In this document: in pieces, positions 23,632-33,643 of the stretch
Numbering within the stretch: the stretch's first letter is position 1
How the letters are laid out: each line of letters opens with the position of its first letter
Source of the DNA: Fluviicola sp.
Lineage (GTDB): Bacteria; Bacteroidota; Bacteroidia; Flavobacteriales_D; Crocinitomicaceae
Assembly: GCA_031260455.1 (NCBI GenBank)
Contig: JAIRJW010000044.1
Span: forward strand, 1-64,000
Direction: 5' to 3'
DNA length: 64,000 nucleotides
Translations under genes and position numbers: made by a program
Notes under the pieces: model-generated
What the model saw: only the letters and a program-made list of their open reading frames with translations
Database searches by the model: none
Told to the model about the DNA's origin: nothing

Positions 23632-25085
23632 GAAATAGTTTAGCTGTTTTGTTATTGTTTTGTGCGTTCGAAGGCAAAACGCAGATTGCTTTTTACCGTG
23701 TATTCGGGGGAAAAGGATATGATCGGGGAGAAGGAATCGCCGAATTGCCGGACAGCTCATACATTATTACGGGATCCTCTTCCAGTTTTGAGGATGCTCC
23801 GTCCCAGGCATTTTTACTGAAACTCAACAAGTACGGTTTTCATGTCTGGTCAAAAGAATACGGGGGGCCGGAGTTCGAAGAGGGCAGACGGGTGATTTTC
23901 GTGCCGAATTACGGATATTATATCATCGGAACTTCGTCTAGCAGTGGGAGTGGTGATTTTGACGGATATGTAGTCTTTACGGATTTGTCCGGGAATCAGC
24001 AATGGGAAAAATGGTATGACAGGGGGGGCTGGGAACGTTTCCATGATGCGGTCCTGATGCCGGATACCAGTATTGTGATGTTTGGAGAAACCAATGCAAA
24101 CCCTGAGGAAACGGAAGATCAGTATGCTGTGCGAATTGATAAGAACGGAGAGATTATCTGGGAACAACAGCACGGAGGAGTTGGCGTGGACTATTTTAAT
24201 AAAGGTGTGAAAGTAACCGACACGACTTTTGCTGTTGTAGGAACGGCTTATCAGGCAGATTCCTTAAAGTCAAAGGCTTTGATTGCTTATTACCACATAG
24301 ACGGATCTCTTTTATGGGATACCCTGACCGGAAGCAATGGTGAATATATCCTGAATGATGTACAATTTGTTTTTAACCGCCTGATGTGTGTGGGAGAAAA
24401 AGTCCGGACCGGAAAAACAGACAAGGACAATTACCAGATTTTTCTATCGGTAAACGGAGCTTTCATTTCGGATGAAGATTCCTATAGCACGAATGAAAAC
24501 CGCTACGTTGGCTTTGTAAATTACACAGCTTCCCCGGGAGACAAATACTTCCTGGTCACACAAGGGAATGATTCGCAGTATTCTTATCCGGGAGGAGAAG
24601 ATTGTGTGATTAACCGCTTCAGTTCTTCTTTTTACTGGGATGGATATGGCGCCGGTTATAACGGATTGGGTCAGGATCAGATTAACCAGATTGTTCAGAC
24701 AAATGATGGGTATGCCGTTACGATCGGTTACCACAGTGACCCGGGATACAGTACGGGAGGAACTTCCCTGTTTATTGTAAAGCTCGGAAACGATGATAAT
24801 TTTCCAGCCAGTGGCAACCCGGCGATCTATAGTATTTTGAGTGTGGAAAATCTGGAAAACCAACCTGATTTTACATATTACCCAAATCCGGTGAACGATT
24901 TGCTGTACATTGATGCTCAAAGTCCGTTTGATCAGCTCGAAGTAACCGATTTATCCGGGAAACAACTCTTTTCAACCAACCAGCCGGTTACTTCTGTCGA
25001 AACCGGATCCTGGAACTCCGGAACCTATTTACTGCGTTTTGCAGTGGGTGGAAACTGGTATATCCGGAAGGTAGTGAAGTGGTAG
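23619..25085 (+). CDS. T9SS-sorted secreted protein
   Basis: The 488-aa protein has a signal peptide (1-21), a body of repeated beta-propeller-like blades (GKGYDRGEGIAELPDSSYII, EEGRRVIFVPNYGYYIIG, WDTLTGSNGEY) and a type A T9SS C-terminal sorting domain beginning YYPNPVNDLLYID at about 423 and ending with W. It should be exported by Sec and moved to the cell surface by T9SS. The start lies inside the upstream DUF5723-like gene (13 bp), making it the last member of a three-gene coupled operon. The ligand or substrate is unknown. Confidence 0.85.
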   Translation: MVTLRNSLAVLLLFCAFEGKTQIAFYRVFGGKGYDRGEGIAELPDSSYIITGSSSSFEDAPSQAFLLKLNKYGFHVWSKEYGGPEFEEGRRVIFVPNYGYYIIGTSSSSGSGDFDGYVVFTDLSGNQQWEKWYDRGGWERFHDAVLMPDTSIVMFGETNANPEETEDQYAVRIDKNGEIIWEQQHGGVGVDYFNKGVKVTDTTFAVVGTAYQADSLKSKALIAYYHIDGSLLWDTLTGSNGEYILNDVQFVFNRLMCVGEKVRTGKTDKDNYQIFLSVNGAFISDEDSYSTNENRYVGFVNYTASPGDKYFLVTQGNDSQYSYPGGEDCVINRFSSSFYWDGYGAGYNGLGQDQINQIVQTNDGYAVTIGYHSDPGYSTGGTSLFIVKLGNDDNFPASGNPAIYSILSVENLENQPDFTYYPNPVNDLLYIDAQSPFDQLEVTDLSGKQLFSTNQPVTSVETGSWNSGTYLLRFAVGGNWYIRKVVKW

Positions 25086-25153
25086 AGAAGCTTGTTTTGA
25101 ATATGTTTCGTTATGAGAATTCAGTGATTTGCTCTTTTTTTCAGAGTAAATGA

Positions 25154-25672
25154 TTACCACACAAAAGCCTCCCTGTGAAACCAGTTATCCTGGACTCGCA
25201 GCGTTTGTTCGATCACATCTCTTGCACATCCTTTTCCTCCGGAATAAGGTGATTGATAATGTGAGATGTGTTTGATCTCAATCACGGCATCCTGCGGACA
25301 AGCTGCCATTCCTGCTACACGCATTACCTGGTAATCCGGTAAATCATCGCCCATGTAAAGTACTTCTTCGTCCTGGAACCGGTGATTTTCTTTCAGTTGT
25401 TTGTAAACAGCAACTTTGTCGGATGAACGCAGATGCACTTCTGAAACTCCGAGATGCAACAGGCTATTTTTTATAGGCTCTGAATTTCCTCCGGTGATGA
25501 TGAATACTTTATAACCTTTCTTGACTGCATACTGGATTGCGTAACCATCTTTGGAATTTAATCCGCGCAGTAAATCTCCCTGATATGGGAACACGGTTCC
25601 GTCGGTTAAAACACCGTCAATATCGAAAATGAAGGTAGAAATGTTGTTCAAACGCTCTTTGTAGCTGGTCAT
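25154..25672 (-). CDS. kdsC: KdsC-like HAD phosphatase
   Basis: This 172-aa protein is a C0-type HAD phosphatase: the nucleophile motif FDIDGVLTDG at 15-24, the Lys region (SSDKVAVYKQL), GDDLPDYQVM and the C-terminal GGKGCARDVIEQ, as in 3-deoxy-D-manno-octulosonate 8-phosphate phosphatase. It makes KDO for lipopolysaccharide. The start lies 1 nt after the stop of the DUF2520 gene upstream, so they form an operon; this pairing is common in Bacteroidota. No kdsA or kdsB lies nearby. Confidence 0.88.
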   Translation of the reverse strand: MTSYKERLNNISTFIFDIDGVLTDGTVFPYQGDLLRGLNSKDGYAIQYAVKKGYKVFIITGGNSEPIKNSLLHLGVSEVHLRSSDKVAVYKQLKENHRFQDEEVLYMGDDLPDYQVMRVAGMAACPQDAVIEIKHISHYQSPYSGGKGCARDVIEQTLRVQDNWFHREAFVW

Positions 25673-25673
25673 T

Positions 25674-26435
25674 TTATTTGTGATGTTTGATAATACTGTT
25701 CGTCAGTGTCTGGTAAATATTTTTCTGGTCAGTATTCAGCAACTGCAGGTGTTTTTGGATGGTACTTTGATCGTTCCGCAGTGCAGGACCGGTCAGAATA
25801 TCGTGCGGATCATTGGTTTGAATCTTTTCAATCGTTTGATTGATGAGTGGTTTCAGCCAGTCGAATTCAATGGCGTGTTCCTTGCAGTAATGAGCTGCCA
25901 GATCGATCATGTGATTGGTGAAATTGTTTGCAAACACCGCTGCAACATGCAGGTACTGGCGCTTCTCTTCTGAAAGCTCAATGGCATTTCCGCTGAATTC
26001 ATTTGCAAGAGAAATCAGGAACGATTTGAACTTGTCGTCTTTTGCTTCGATAAAAATAGGAAGTTTTTCCCAATGAATCACCTGATCTGCCTTGAAGCTT
26101 TGAAGCGGGTAGAAAGTACCGATTGCATGTTTCGTTTTCAGATGATTGAGATTTACGGTACCGGAAACGGAAACAACCGGGGCGTAATTCGATATCAGGC
26201 GGACCATTTCGACCATATTGTTGTCGTTCACTGCACAAAATACCAAGTCAAAATCAATGAATTCCTTAAAATCATTGGTAAATTGAACCTCTTTTGGAGC
26301 TGTGAGGTTCGGGATGGTGTTTCCAGATCTGGAGTAAACGGTCAGTTGTTTGTGCCCTAATTCGAACAATCGTTGCAGGAAATGGATGCCCACATTTCCC
26401 ATTCCGACGATTCCGATTTTCAATTTTTGGTTCAT
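25674..26435 (-). CDS. DUF2520 Rossmann-fold protein (PanE/ProC-like)
   Basis: The 253-aa protein has an N-terminal Rossmann fold (GIVGMGNVGIHF at about 8-19) and a C-terminal DUF2520 helical domain with GTFYPLQSF, VAAVFANNFTNHMI and GPALRNDQSTIQKHL. It resembles NAD(P)-dependent reductases such as ProC and KPR, but the reaction is unknown. It is the first gene of the operon with kdsC. The -7 box lies 4 nt before its ATG, so its mRNA is probably leaderless. Confidence 0.88.
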   Translation of the reverse strand: MNQKLKIGIVGMGNVGIHFLQRLFELGHKQLTVYSRSGNTIPNLTAPKEVQFTNDFKEFIDFDLVFCAVNDNNMVEMVRLISNYAPVVSVSGTVNLNHLKTKHAIGTFYPLQSFKADQVIHWEKLPIFIEAKDDKFKSFLISLANEFSGNAIELSEEKRQYLHVAAVFANNFTNHMIDLAAHYCKEHAIEFDWLKPLINQTIEKIQTNDPHDILTGPALRNDQSTIQKHLQLLNTDQKNIYQTLTNSIIKHHK

Positions 26436-26439
26436 GGTT

Positions 26440-26447
26440 CAAAGTTA
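26440..26447 (-). promoter_or_regulatory. -7 promoter element placed 4 nt before the DUF2520 ATG
   Basis: The minus strand reads TAACTTTG, then AACC, then the ATG at 26435. With the usual start of transcription a few bases after this box, the mRNA would begin at or next to the start codon. Confidence 0.5.
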
Positions 26448-26607
26448 GGATTTATTTATACCTTTTTTGAGGGTTTCTGATCAAAAAGGACCAAAAAACG
26501 CACTAGTTTTATTCAAAGTTGTTCGCCAGTTGAATATCATTTGTTGAATTTTTAACAAAAGAACAGATTGGTTGTTTTCAGCGTTGAAGGCTGGTGAGAA
26601 CAGACTT

Positions 26608-26643
26608 TCCACACCATTTTATAAATTTATAAAATGGTGTGGA
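26608..26643. repeat. 36-bp perfect palindrome, same family as 7112-7141
   Basis: The inner core TTTTATAAATTTATAAAA is identical to the palindrome at 7112-7141; the outer part has CCACACCA/TGGTGTGG instead of ACACAA/TTGTGT, with both arms changed together. Outer arms AGACTTT (26602-26608) and AAAGTCT (26659-26665) also match. The interval 26448-26700 otherwise shows nothing. Confidence 0.8.
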
Positions 26644-26708
26644 GAAGAGTTTTTTTCCAAAGTCTCATACCGAACTCCGTATCCGCAATAAACTGATTCC
26701 CATTAAAA

Positions 26709-26730
26709 AGGCAGCTCTTTCGAACTGCCT
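26709..26730 (-). terminator. terminator of secA
   Basis: AGGCAG (26709-26714) and CTGCCT (26725-26730) pair around a 10-nt loop, 10 nt beyond the secA stop. On the minus strand the stem is followed by TTTTTAATG. Confidence 0.6.
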
Positions 26731-26739
26731 CCACATGTC

Positions 26740-29700
26740 TTATTTTCCGTGACATTGCTTGTATTTCTTACCACTTCCGCAGGGACAAGGATCATTTCGC
26801 CCGATCTTTGGTTCCGTAGAAACAATCGGTTGTTGTTTCTGCTGCTGTGGCATGGAATTGCGCATCGCCTCCTCATATCCCTCACTTCCACTGAAACGTG
26901 GTGTTTCTGTGTTCTTTGAAGCCGATTCAATTTGTGCTTTCTCGTAATGGTTCTGAGCAGTATCTCTGTTTGTTGTTTTAATATCATCCAACTGATCGCG
27001 CGGAACATCCGCCTTTACCAGGAATTCAACCGTTTCGTTACTCAGGCGGGCATTCATAGCCTTAAACAATTCAAAAGATTCCAGTTTGTAAACCAAAAGC
27101 GGGTCTTTTTGTTCGTAAACTGCCTGCTGAACGGAAGAACGCAGATCATCCATTTCACGCAAATGTTCTTTCCATTCGTTGTCGATCATTCCCAGCACGA
27201 TGTTTCGTTCCAAAGCGTTCGGAACGGAAGCCCCATTGGATTCGTAAGCTTCTTTCAGACTTACTACCAAAGGCATGGTTTTTACTCCGTCCGTAATCAG
27301 GAACTGGATATTTTGGTACTGGTGAGACAGATTTTCGTAAACATGCTTGATCTGAGGCATGGCAATTTCTGCTAAACGTTGGTTTTTAGCATTGTAATAT
27401 TCCATAATTCCGTCATACAAATCATTTACCAGGTCATCGTATTTGGCTGTTTTGAATTGCTCTTCCGAAACCGGGGAATCTATTCCGATGATACGGATCA
27501 TTTCCACGTTGAATTCTTCAAAAGAACCTCCCTGGTATTTGTTTACCAATCCTTCGATCACATCGTAGAACATATTGGAAACATCCACGCCCAAACGATC
27601 ACCGAATAACGCATTGCGGCGTTTCTTGTAGATTGCCTTGCGCTGTGCATTCATGACATCATCATATTCCAGCAAACGCTTCCGGATTCCGAAGTTGTTT
27701 TCTTCTACTTTTTTCTGAGCACGTTCAATGGATTTGGAAACCATGCTGTGCTGGATCACTTCCCCTTCTTTCAAACCAAGGCGGTCCATAATGCGCGCAA
27801 TGCGCTCTGAACCAAACTTACGCATCAGGTCATCTTCCAGTGAAACGAAGAATGTAGAAGAACCGGGATCTCCCTGTCGACCTGAACGACCGCGTAACTG
27901 GCGGTCTACACGACGTGAATCGTGTCTTTCCGTACCGATGATCGCCAAACCTCCGGCTTCTTTTACACCTTCGCCCAATTTGATATCGGTACCACGACCT
28001 GCCATGTTAGTTGCAATCGTTACAGCTCCGGCTTTACCTGCCAGCGCCACGATCTCAGCTTCCTTCTGGTGGTATTTTGCGTTCAGTACCTGGTGCGGAA
28101 TGTTGCGCATTTTCAACATACGGCTCAGCAATTCTGAAATTTCAACTGTTGTAGTACCAACCAGTACAGGTCTTCCTGCTTCAACCAGTTTGTTCACCTC
28201 TTCAATAACAGCGGCATATTTCTCACGTGCAGTTTTGAAAACCAGATCATTGTGATCGATACGTGTAATTGAACGGTTGGTAGGAATTACCACAACATCC
28301 AGCTTATAAATGTCCCAGAATTCTTTTGCTTCCGTTTCTGCAGTACCAGTCATACCAGCCAGTTTGTGGTACATACGGAAGTAATTCTGAAGCGTAATTG
28401 TGGCATAAGTTTGAGTCGCAGCTTCAACTGTTACGTTTTCTTTTGCTTCGATCGCCTGGTGAAGCCCGTCTGAATAACGGCGACCTTCCATAATACGACC
28501 CGTTTGCTCGTCAACGATCTTAATTTTACCATCCATGATTACATATTCCACTTCTTTTTCGAAAAGGGTATAGGCTTTCAATAACTGCGACACGGAGTGA
28601 ATGCGCTCCGATTTGACAGTATAATCACGGATCAGGATTTCTTTTTTATCATTAAATTCTTCCTTCGGAAGGCTTTGTTTCTGAAGTTGTGCAATTTCCG
28701 AAGAAATATCCGGCATCACGAAGAAGTTACGGTCTTCATTTCCGGAGATCAGGTCGATTCCTTTTTCCGTTAATTCAACTGTGTTTTGTTTTTCGTCGAT
28801 TACGAAGAACAGCTCCACGTCGATTTTCTTCATTTGCTTCCCTTGCTCGGCCATGTACTGGTTCTCTACTTTCTGCAAGTGAGACTTGATTCCCGGTTCG
28901 GAAAGGAATTTGTGCAAAGCTTTGTTTTTAGGCAGACCTCTGTGAGCTCGAAGCAAGGCAATTCCTCCTTGTTCCAAAGCTGCCTTTTGTTCCATTCCTT
29001 CAACGGTACCTCCGTTGATTACAGTCAGCAGTTTTTTAGCATCAGCTAAAGCCTGGTTCACATATTTGCGCTGTGCTTCCACGATCAGCTCCACACGAGG
29101 TTTCAGTTCATAGAATTCATGCTGGTCTCCTTTCGGAGTAGGCCCGGAAATGATCAAAGGTGTACGGGCATCATCGATCAAAACGGAGTCAACCTCATCT
29201 ACAATTGCAAAATGGTGTTTGCGTTGTACCAGGTCTTCTGTTGCACTTGCCATGTTATCACGCAGGTAGTCAAACCCGAACTCGTTGTTTGTTCCGAAAG
29301 TAATGTCAGCCATATAAGCCGCTCTTCGTGCTTCTGAATTCGGCTGGTGCTTATCGATACAATCTACTGTCAAACCGTGGAATTGGTAAAGAGGCCCCAT
29401 CCATTCAGAGTCACGTTTTGCCAGATAATCGTTCACAGTTACCACGTGGACTCCTTTTCCGGACAAAGCATTCAGGTAAACCGGGAGCGTTGCAACCAGT
29501 GTTTTACCTTCCCCTGTTTGCATCTCTGCAATATTTCCCCGGTGTAATACGGCTCCCCCCATCAACTGAACATCATAATGAATCATCACCCACTCAACAG
29601 GCGCTCCTGCAGCAGTCCATTTGTTGCTCCAGACAGCCTGGTCACCAGTGATGGCGATTCCGTCTTTCTTTGCAGCAAGCTTTTTATCCAACTCCGTTGC

Positions 29701-30093
29701 AGTAACAGTCAACTGCCCATTGACAGCCCAGCGTCTTGCTGTTTCTTTTACAACTGCAAAAGCTTCAGGAAGGATATCTTCCAGTACTTTTTCTATAATA
29801 ACATTAACTTCTTTTTCTTTTGTGTCAATGATTTCGTAGATAGCCTCCTTCTGGTGCAGAGGCATATTCGGAGTATTGGCTTTTGCAGTTAGTTCTGCAA
29901 TATCAGATTCCAGTCCGGCAATAGCATCCTGAACTTGTTTTCTGAATTTATCAGTTTTACCACGTAGTGCGTCGTCAGACTCATTTTGTAATGTGTTGAA
30001 TATGTCATTCACTTGCTGAATAACCGGTTGATATTTTTTTTGGTCAGTTGCTGACTTATCACCTAAGATTTTCTTTAAAATTCCTCCTAACAT
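26740..30093 (-). CDS. secA: SecA preprotein translocase ATPase
   Basis: This 1117-aa protein drives Sec-dependent export at the inner membrane. The Walker A stretch is [14 protein letters not shown] near residues 191-204, the DEAD-type box [20 protein letters not shown] near 300, the arginine-finger part [11 protein letters not shown] near 750, and the C-terminal SEC-C zinc motif [13 protein letters not shown] at the very end. It is longer than the E. coli protein (901 aa), as usual in Bacteroidota, because of insertions in the N-terminal ATPase half (around 340-520) and a linker before the zinc motif. It is monocistronic with its own terminator and promoter. Confidence 0.98.
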   Translation of the reverse strand: MLGGILKKILGDKSATDQKKYQPVIQQVNDIFNTLQNESDDALRGKTDKFRKQVQDAIAGLESDIAELTAKANTPNMPLHQKEAIYEIIDTKEKEVNVIIEKVLEDILPEAFAVVKETARRWAVNGQLTVTATELDKKLAAKKDGIAITGDQAVWSNKWTAAGAPVEWVMIHYDVQLMGGAVLHRGNIAEMQTGEGKTLVATLPVYLNALSGKGVHVVTVNDYLAKRDSEWMGPLYQFHGLTVDCIDKHQPNSEARRAAYMADITFGTNNEFGFDYLRDNMASATEDLVQRKHHFAIVDEVDSVLIDDARTPLIISGPTPKGDQHEFYELKPRVELIVEAQRKYVNQALADAKKLLTVINGGTVEGMEQKAALEQGGIALLRAHRGLPKNKALHKFLSEPGIKSHLQKVENQYMAEQGKQMKKIDVELFFVIDEKQNTVELTEKGIDLISGNEDRNFFVMPDISSEIAQLQKQSLPKEEFNDKKEILIRDYTVKSERIHSVSQLLKAYTLFEKEVEYVIMDGKIKIVDEQTGRIMEGRRYSDGLHQAIEAKENVTVEAATQTYATITLQNYFRMYHKLAGMTGTAETEAKEFWDIYKLDVVVIPTNRSITRIDHNDLVFKTAREKYAAVIEEVNKLVEAGRPVLVGTTTVEISELLSRMLKMRNIPHQVLNAKYHQKEAEIVALAGKAGAVTIATNMAGRGTDIKLGEGVKEAGGLAIIGTERHDSRRVDRQLRGRSGRQGDPGSSTFFVSLEDDLMRKFGSERIARIMDRLGLKEGEVIQHSMVSKSIERAQKKVEENNFGIRKRLLEYDDVMNAQRKAIYKKRRNALFGDRLGVDVSNMFYDVIEGLVNKYQGGSFEEFNVEMIRIIGIDSPVSEEQFKTAKYDDLVNDLYDGIMEYYNAKNQRLAEIAMPQIKHVYENLSHQYQNIQFLITDGVKTMPLVVSLKEAYESNGASVPNALERNIVLGMIDNEWKEHLREMDDLRSSVQQAVYEQKDPLLVYKLESFELFKAMNARLSNETVEFLVKADVPRDQLDDIKTTNRDTAQNHYEKAQIESASKNTETPRFSGSEGYEEAMRNSMPQQQKQQPIVSTEPKIGRNDPCPCGSGKKYKQCHGK

Positions 30094-30115
30094 GGTTTTT
30101 ATTATAAATCGAAGC

Positions 30116-30123
30116 CAAAAATA
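30116..30123 (-). promoter_or_regulatory. -7 promoter element of secA
   Basis: The minus strand reads TATTTTTG, matching TAnnTTTG, 22 nt before the secA ATG. Confidence 0.45.
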
Positions 30124-30282
30124 ATGAAATTCCCAATGCTTCTTTAATTTAATTGGCAGCTCCCCGTCATAAATTATTCCAAAAGGTGTTAAACTGACAG
30201 ATTGTCGGATTTAGCTTCTAATTGTCAGTTGTTTGTTCGAAACAAATTCAAACTGCCGGTATTTCATATTGCGAATATGCCT

Positions 30283-30290
30283 TATCTTTG
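30283..30290 (+). promoter_or_regulatory. -7 promoter element just before guaA
   Basis: TATCTTTG matches TAnnTTTG and ends 5 nt before the ATG at 30296. It rules out the longer frame starting at 30233 and suggests a leaderless or nearly leaderless mRNA. Confidence 0.55.
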
Positions 30291-30295
30291 CACAC

Positions 30296-31828
30296 ATGCA
30301 AGAAATGATTCTTATCCTTGATTTTGGTTCGCAATACACCCAGTTGATTGCGCGCCGTGTACGCGAGTTGAATGTGTATTGTGAGATCCATCCTTGGAAT
30401 AAAATTCCGGAACTGGGAACACATATTAAGGGTGTAATCCTGTCTGGAAGTCCTTTTTCAACAAGGGACCCGGAATCTCCGAAACCTGATTTGAGTGCGG
30501 TTAAAGGAAAATATCCCTTGCTGGGAGTTTGTTTCGGTGCACAGTATCTTGCGCAGAATTTTGGTGGGGAAGTACTTCCTTCAACAATCAGGGAATACGG
30601 ACGTGCAAACCTGTCATTTGTAGATAATTCAAACGAGTTGATGACAGGAATGTCTTTGGGAACCCAGGTTTGGATGAGTCACGGAGATACAATCAAACAA
30701 GTTCCGGACACCTATAAGATCATTGCTTCGACCAAAGATGTGAAAGTGGCAGGTTACGCCATCCAGGGTGAAATGACTTATGGTATTCAATTCCATCCGG
30801 AAGTGTATCACTCACTGGAAGGAGCTGTTCTGTTGAAAAACTTTGTGGCAGGAATCTGTGGTTGTTCTCAGAACTGGACACCGGATTCTTTTGTGGAAAG
30901 CACCGTTGCGGAATTGAAAGCAAAATTGGGGACTGACAAAGTCATCCTCGGTTTGTCCGGAGGGGTGGATTCTTCCGTTGCAGCCATGTTGTTGCATAAA
31001 GCTATCGGGAATCGCCTGCACTGTATTTTCGTGGATAACGGACTCTTGCGCAAAAATGAATTCTCTTCCGTATTGGAAAGTTATAAAGGGCTTGGACTGA
31101 ATGTGAAAGGAGTGGATGCTTCTTCCGCGTTTTACGCCGCATTATCGGGAGTAACGGATCCCGAACTGAAAAGAAAAGCGATCGGAAAGGTATTTGTGGA
31201 TGTATTTGATGCGGAATCGAAACTGGTAACTGATGCGCGCTGGCTGGGGCAGGGAACGATTTATCCGGATGTAATCGAATCGGTTTCTGTGAACGGAGGT
31301 CCGTCACAAACGATTAAATCGCACCACAACGTAGGAGGTTTGCCGGATTACATGAAATTGCAGGTGGTAGAACCTTTGAGGTTGTTGTTCAAAGACGAAG
31401 TTAGAAAAGTGGGTAAATCTTTGAATTTGCCTTCAACTATCCTGAACAGGCACCCGTTTCCGGGGCCGGGGCTGGGAATTCGTATCCTGGGTGAAGTAAC
31501 CGTGGAAAAAGTACGTATATTGCAGGAAGTAGATGCTATTTTCATCAATGGACTGAAAGAACACGGATTGTATAATGATGTGTGGCAGGCCGGAGCTGTT
31601 TTTCTCCCGATTCAGTCGGTGGGAGTCATGGGGGATGAAAGAACCTATGAAAACGCGGTGGCGCTCCGTGCGGTGAGTTCTACGGATGGAATGACGGCTG
31701 ACTGGTGTCACTTACCATACGAGTTTTTGGCTTTGATTTCCAATAAAATCATCAACCAGGTGAAAGGGATTAACCGTGTGACATACGATATCAGCTCGAA
31801 GCCTCCGGCAACTATTGAATGGGAATAA
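30296..31828 (+). CDS. guaA: GMP synthase (glutamine-hydrolysing)
   Basis: GuaA converts XMP to GMP with glutamine and ATP. The 510-aa protein has the class I glutaminase domain ([19 protein letters not shown] at the start, nucleophile Cys in [11 protein letters not shown], His-Glu in QFHPEVYHS) and the ATP-pyrophosphatase domain with the P-loop [12 protein letters not shown] near 214, the [12 protein letters not shown] stretch, and the C-terminal dimerisation part ending PPATIEWE. The start could also be the ATG at 30305 ([10 protein letters not shown]), which would leave a short leader after the -7 box. Confidence 0.97.
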   Translation: MQEMILILDFGSQYTQLIARRVRELNVYCEIHPWNKIPELGTHIKGVILSGSPFSTRDPESPKPDLSAVKGKYPLLGVCFGAQYLAQNFGGEVLPSTIREYGRANLSFVDNSNELMTGMSLGTQVWMSHGDTIKQVPDTYKIIASTKDVKVAGYAIQGEMTYGIQFHPEVYHSLEGAVLLKNFVAGICGCSQNWTPDSFVESTVAELKAKLGTDKVILGLSGGVDSSVAAMLLHKAIGNRLHCIFVDNGLLRKNEFSSVLESYKGLGLNVKGVDASSAFYAALSGVTDPELKRKAIGKVFVDVFDAESKLVTDARWLGQGTIYPDVIESVSVNGGPSQTIKSHHNVGGLPDYMKLQVVEPLRLLFKDEVRKVGKSLNLPSTILNRHPFPGPGLGIRILGEVTVEKVRILQEVDAIFINGLKEHGLYNDVWQAGAVFLPIQSVGVMGDERTYENAVALRAVSSTDGMTADWCHLPYEFLALISNKIINQVKGINRVTYDISSKPPATIEWE

Positions 31829-31870
31829 TTCTGGCATAACTCTTGAATTGATTCACAATTATTTTATTCT

Positions 31871-33643
31871 ATGAAATACTTCTTTTTAGTTTGTTTATTG
31901 GCTTTTTCGGGTAGTTTGTTCGCCCAGACAGATACTAAAGACTGGGTTTATGAATATACCAACGGGAAAAAGTATGCTGTGCATATTGCTCAGGCAGGAA
32001 ATACGCTGTGGGGGCTGCATACGACCTATAATGTTCCGGTAGACGATATCGTGGCAGCAAATCCCGGAATTGAAAAAGGAGTGAAAGAAGGGTATCGTTA
32101 CCTGATTCCGCTGGGAGGAGCAGACATGACAGTGGCGAGTGGTACAACCATGCGGGAACACACGGTAGAAAAGGGTGAAACGGCATTTTCCATTGCAAAA
32201 AAATACAATTCTTCCGTAGATGATTTACTGAAGTACAACCCGGGAATAGACAAAGGCCTGAAAGCAGGACAGGTGCTTAAAGTGGTACTTCCTCCTGCAT
32301 CTGGGGAGATTCCGCCTAAACAACCTGAAAAACAGGGCGCGATCATGACATCCGTTACTTTTACGGATACGGTATTGGTTTACGAAGTAAAAAACAGTGA
32401 AACCCTGTATACGATTTCGAAGCGCTTCATGGTTCCGGTAAACGACCTTCAGACGTTCAATAACCTGAAATCTGCGAATATCAAAGCAGGAGATATCCTG
32501 AAAATTCCGCTGAAAAAAGAAAATGTAAAACAAGTTTCAATCCGCGAAGTACAACCGAAAGAAGAAGCTCGTAAAGTAGACGAAACGCTGATTTTTAAAG
32601 CAAAAAACAAATACAATATCGCAGTTTTACTGAGCTTCGGCTTTAATGACAGTAAAGTGAATACGGGGCTTAGAAACCTGGCTACGGAATTCTATATGGG
32701 CGTGGAACTGGCTGCCGATTCACTGGAGAAGCTTGGTTTTGATGCAACTATCAAAGTGATCGATTTGCCAATGGATTCCGTGGGGATTATGAAGGTTCTG
32801 AACACTGCTGAAATGAAGGATATGGATCTGATCTTTGGTCCGCTTGTTCCGCAAAGTGCGGATATCGTGGGGAGATGGTGCGGAAAACAAAAAATCCGGA
32901 TGATTTGCCCGTCTGCCTGCAACAGTTCCCTGCTAAAGAACAATCCATACATCTACGCATCTGTTACTACTGACATGACGCAACAGGAAATCCTGGCGAA
33001 ATATACGATCGAGAAATTCAAAACAGCTCAGATTATCCTGGTCAACCCGGGAATTTCCAAAGATCAGGAGCTGTTCGATGCATACAGAAAGCGTTTTATT
33101 GAGCTTTCCAGGAAAAATGGGAACGTGAAACTCATCGAAGCAAAATTATCAGATTACACTACGTTTATCCGGAAAAGCGGAGAATCTGTAATTGTACTTC
33201 CTACGAAAGACAAAGGAACAGTTTTGAGTTTCATTAATTCATTGCACAAAGCTATCGGGAAATCACCGAATGCGGATGTAACGGTAATGGGTGTGAAAGA
33301 ATGGGGTGGTTTTGACGATATCACCGGATATTACAAAACGAGATACAAAATGACCTGGGCTTCTTCCAGTGATTTGAACTTTTCCTTGCCGGATACGCAA
33401 ACGCTGTTGAGACTGTACCGTAAAAAATACCGTGCAGATATGAATAAAGCAGGAGCGCACGGATTTGATGTGGTTTACTATTTTGTGAAAACCTTGCTGA
33501 TGAAAGAAGAGGTTCCGAACGAAGTCATGAATGCATTTGATCTGAAAGCAGCTGTTCCGGGAGGTGGGTATGAAAACCGGTCGTGTTTCATTCTGACGCA
33601 CCAGAATTACGAATTAATTCGAGTGGGAGTATTCTATGAATAA
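31871..33643 (+). CDS. LysM-repeat protein with periplasmic-binding-protein-like domain
   Basis: The 590-aa protein has a signal peptide (1-18, cut after LFA), three LysM domains (about 36-80, 95-140 and 169-214, with GNTLWGLHTTYNV, GETAFSIAKKYNSSVDDLLK and SETLYTISKRFMVPVNDL), and a C-terminal type I periplasmic-binding fold (about 245-590) with DLIFGPLVPQ and AHGFDVVYYFVKTLL. LysM binds peptidoglycan; the receptor-like domain resembles that of LpoA-type cell-wall synthesis activators. It overlaps hemF by 8 bp, an odd pairing that probably reflects co-transcription only. Confidence 0.85.
   Translation: MKYFFLVCLLAFSGSLFAQTDTKDWVYEYTNGKKYAVHIAQAGNTLWGLHTTYNVPVDDIVAANPGIEKGVKEGYRYLIPLGGADMTVASGTTMREHTVEKGETAFSIAKKYNSSVDDLLKYNPGIDKGLKAGQVLKVVLPPASGEIPPKQPEKQGAIMTSVTFTDTVLVYEVKNSETLYTISKRFMVPVNDLQTFNNLKSANIKAGDILKIPLKKENVKQVSIREVQPKEEARKVDETLIFKAKNKYNIAVLLSFGFNDSKVNTGLRNLATEFYMGVELAADSLEKLGFDATIKVIDLPMDSVGIMKVLNTAEMKDMDLIFGPLVPQSADIVGRWCGKQKIRMICPSACNSSLLKNNPYIYASVTTDMTQQEILAKYTIEKFKTAQIILVNPGISKDQELFDAYRKRFIELSRKNGNVKLIEAKLSDYTTFIRKSGESVIVLPTKDKGTVLSFINSLHKAIGKSPNADVTVMGVKEWGGFDDITGYYKTRYKMTWASSSDLNFSLPDTQTLLRLYRKKYRADMNKAGAHGFDVVYYFVKTLLMKEEVPNEVMNAFDLKAAVPGGGYENRSCFILTHQNYELIRVGVFYE

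Noticed and set aside
27728..28255. 175-codon plus-strand frame inside secA
   Set aside because: Mirror of conserved SecA codons; Ser/Arg/Pro-rich shadow frame.
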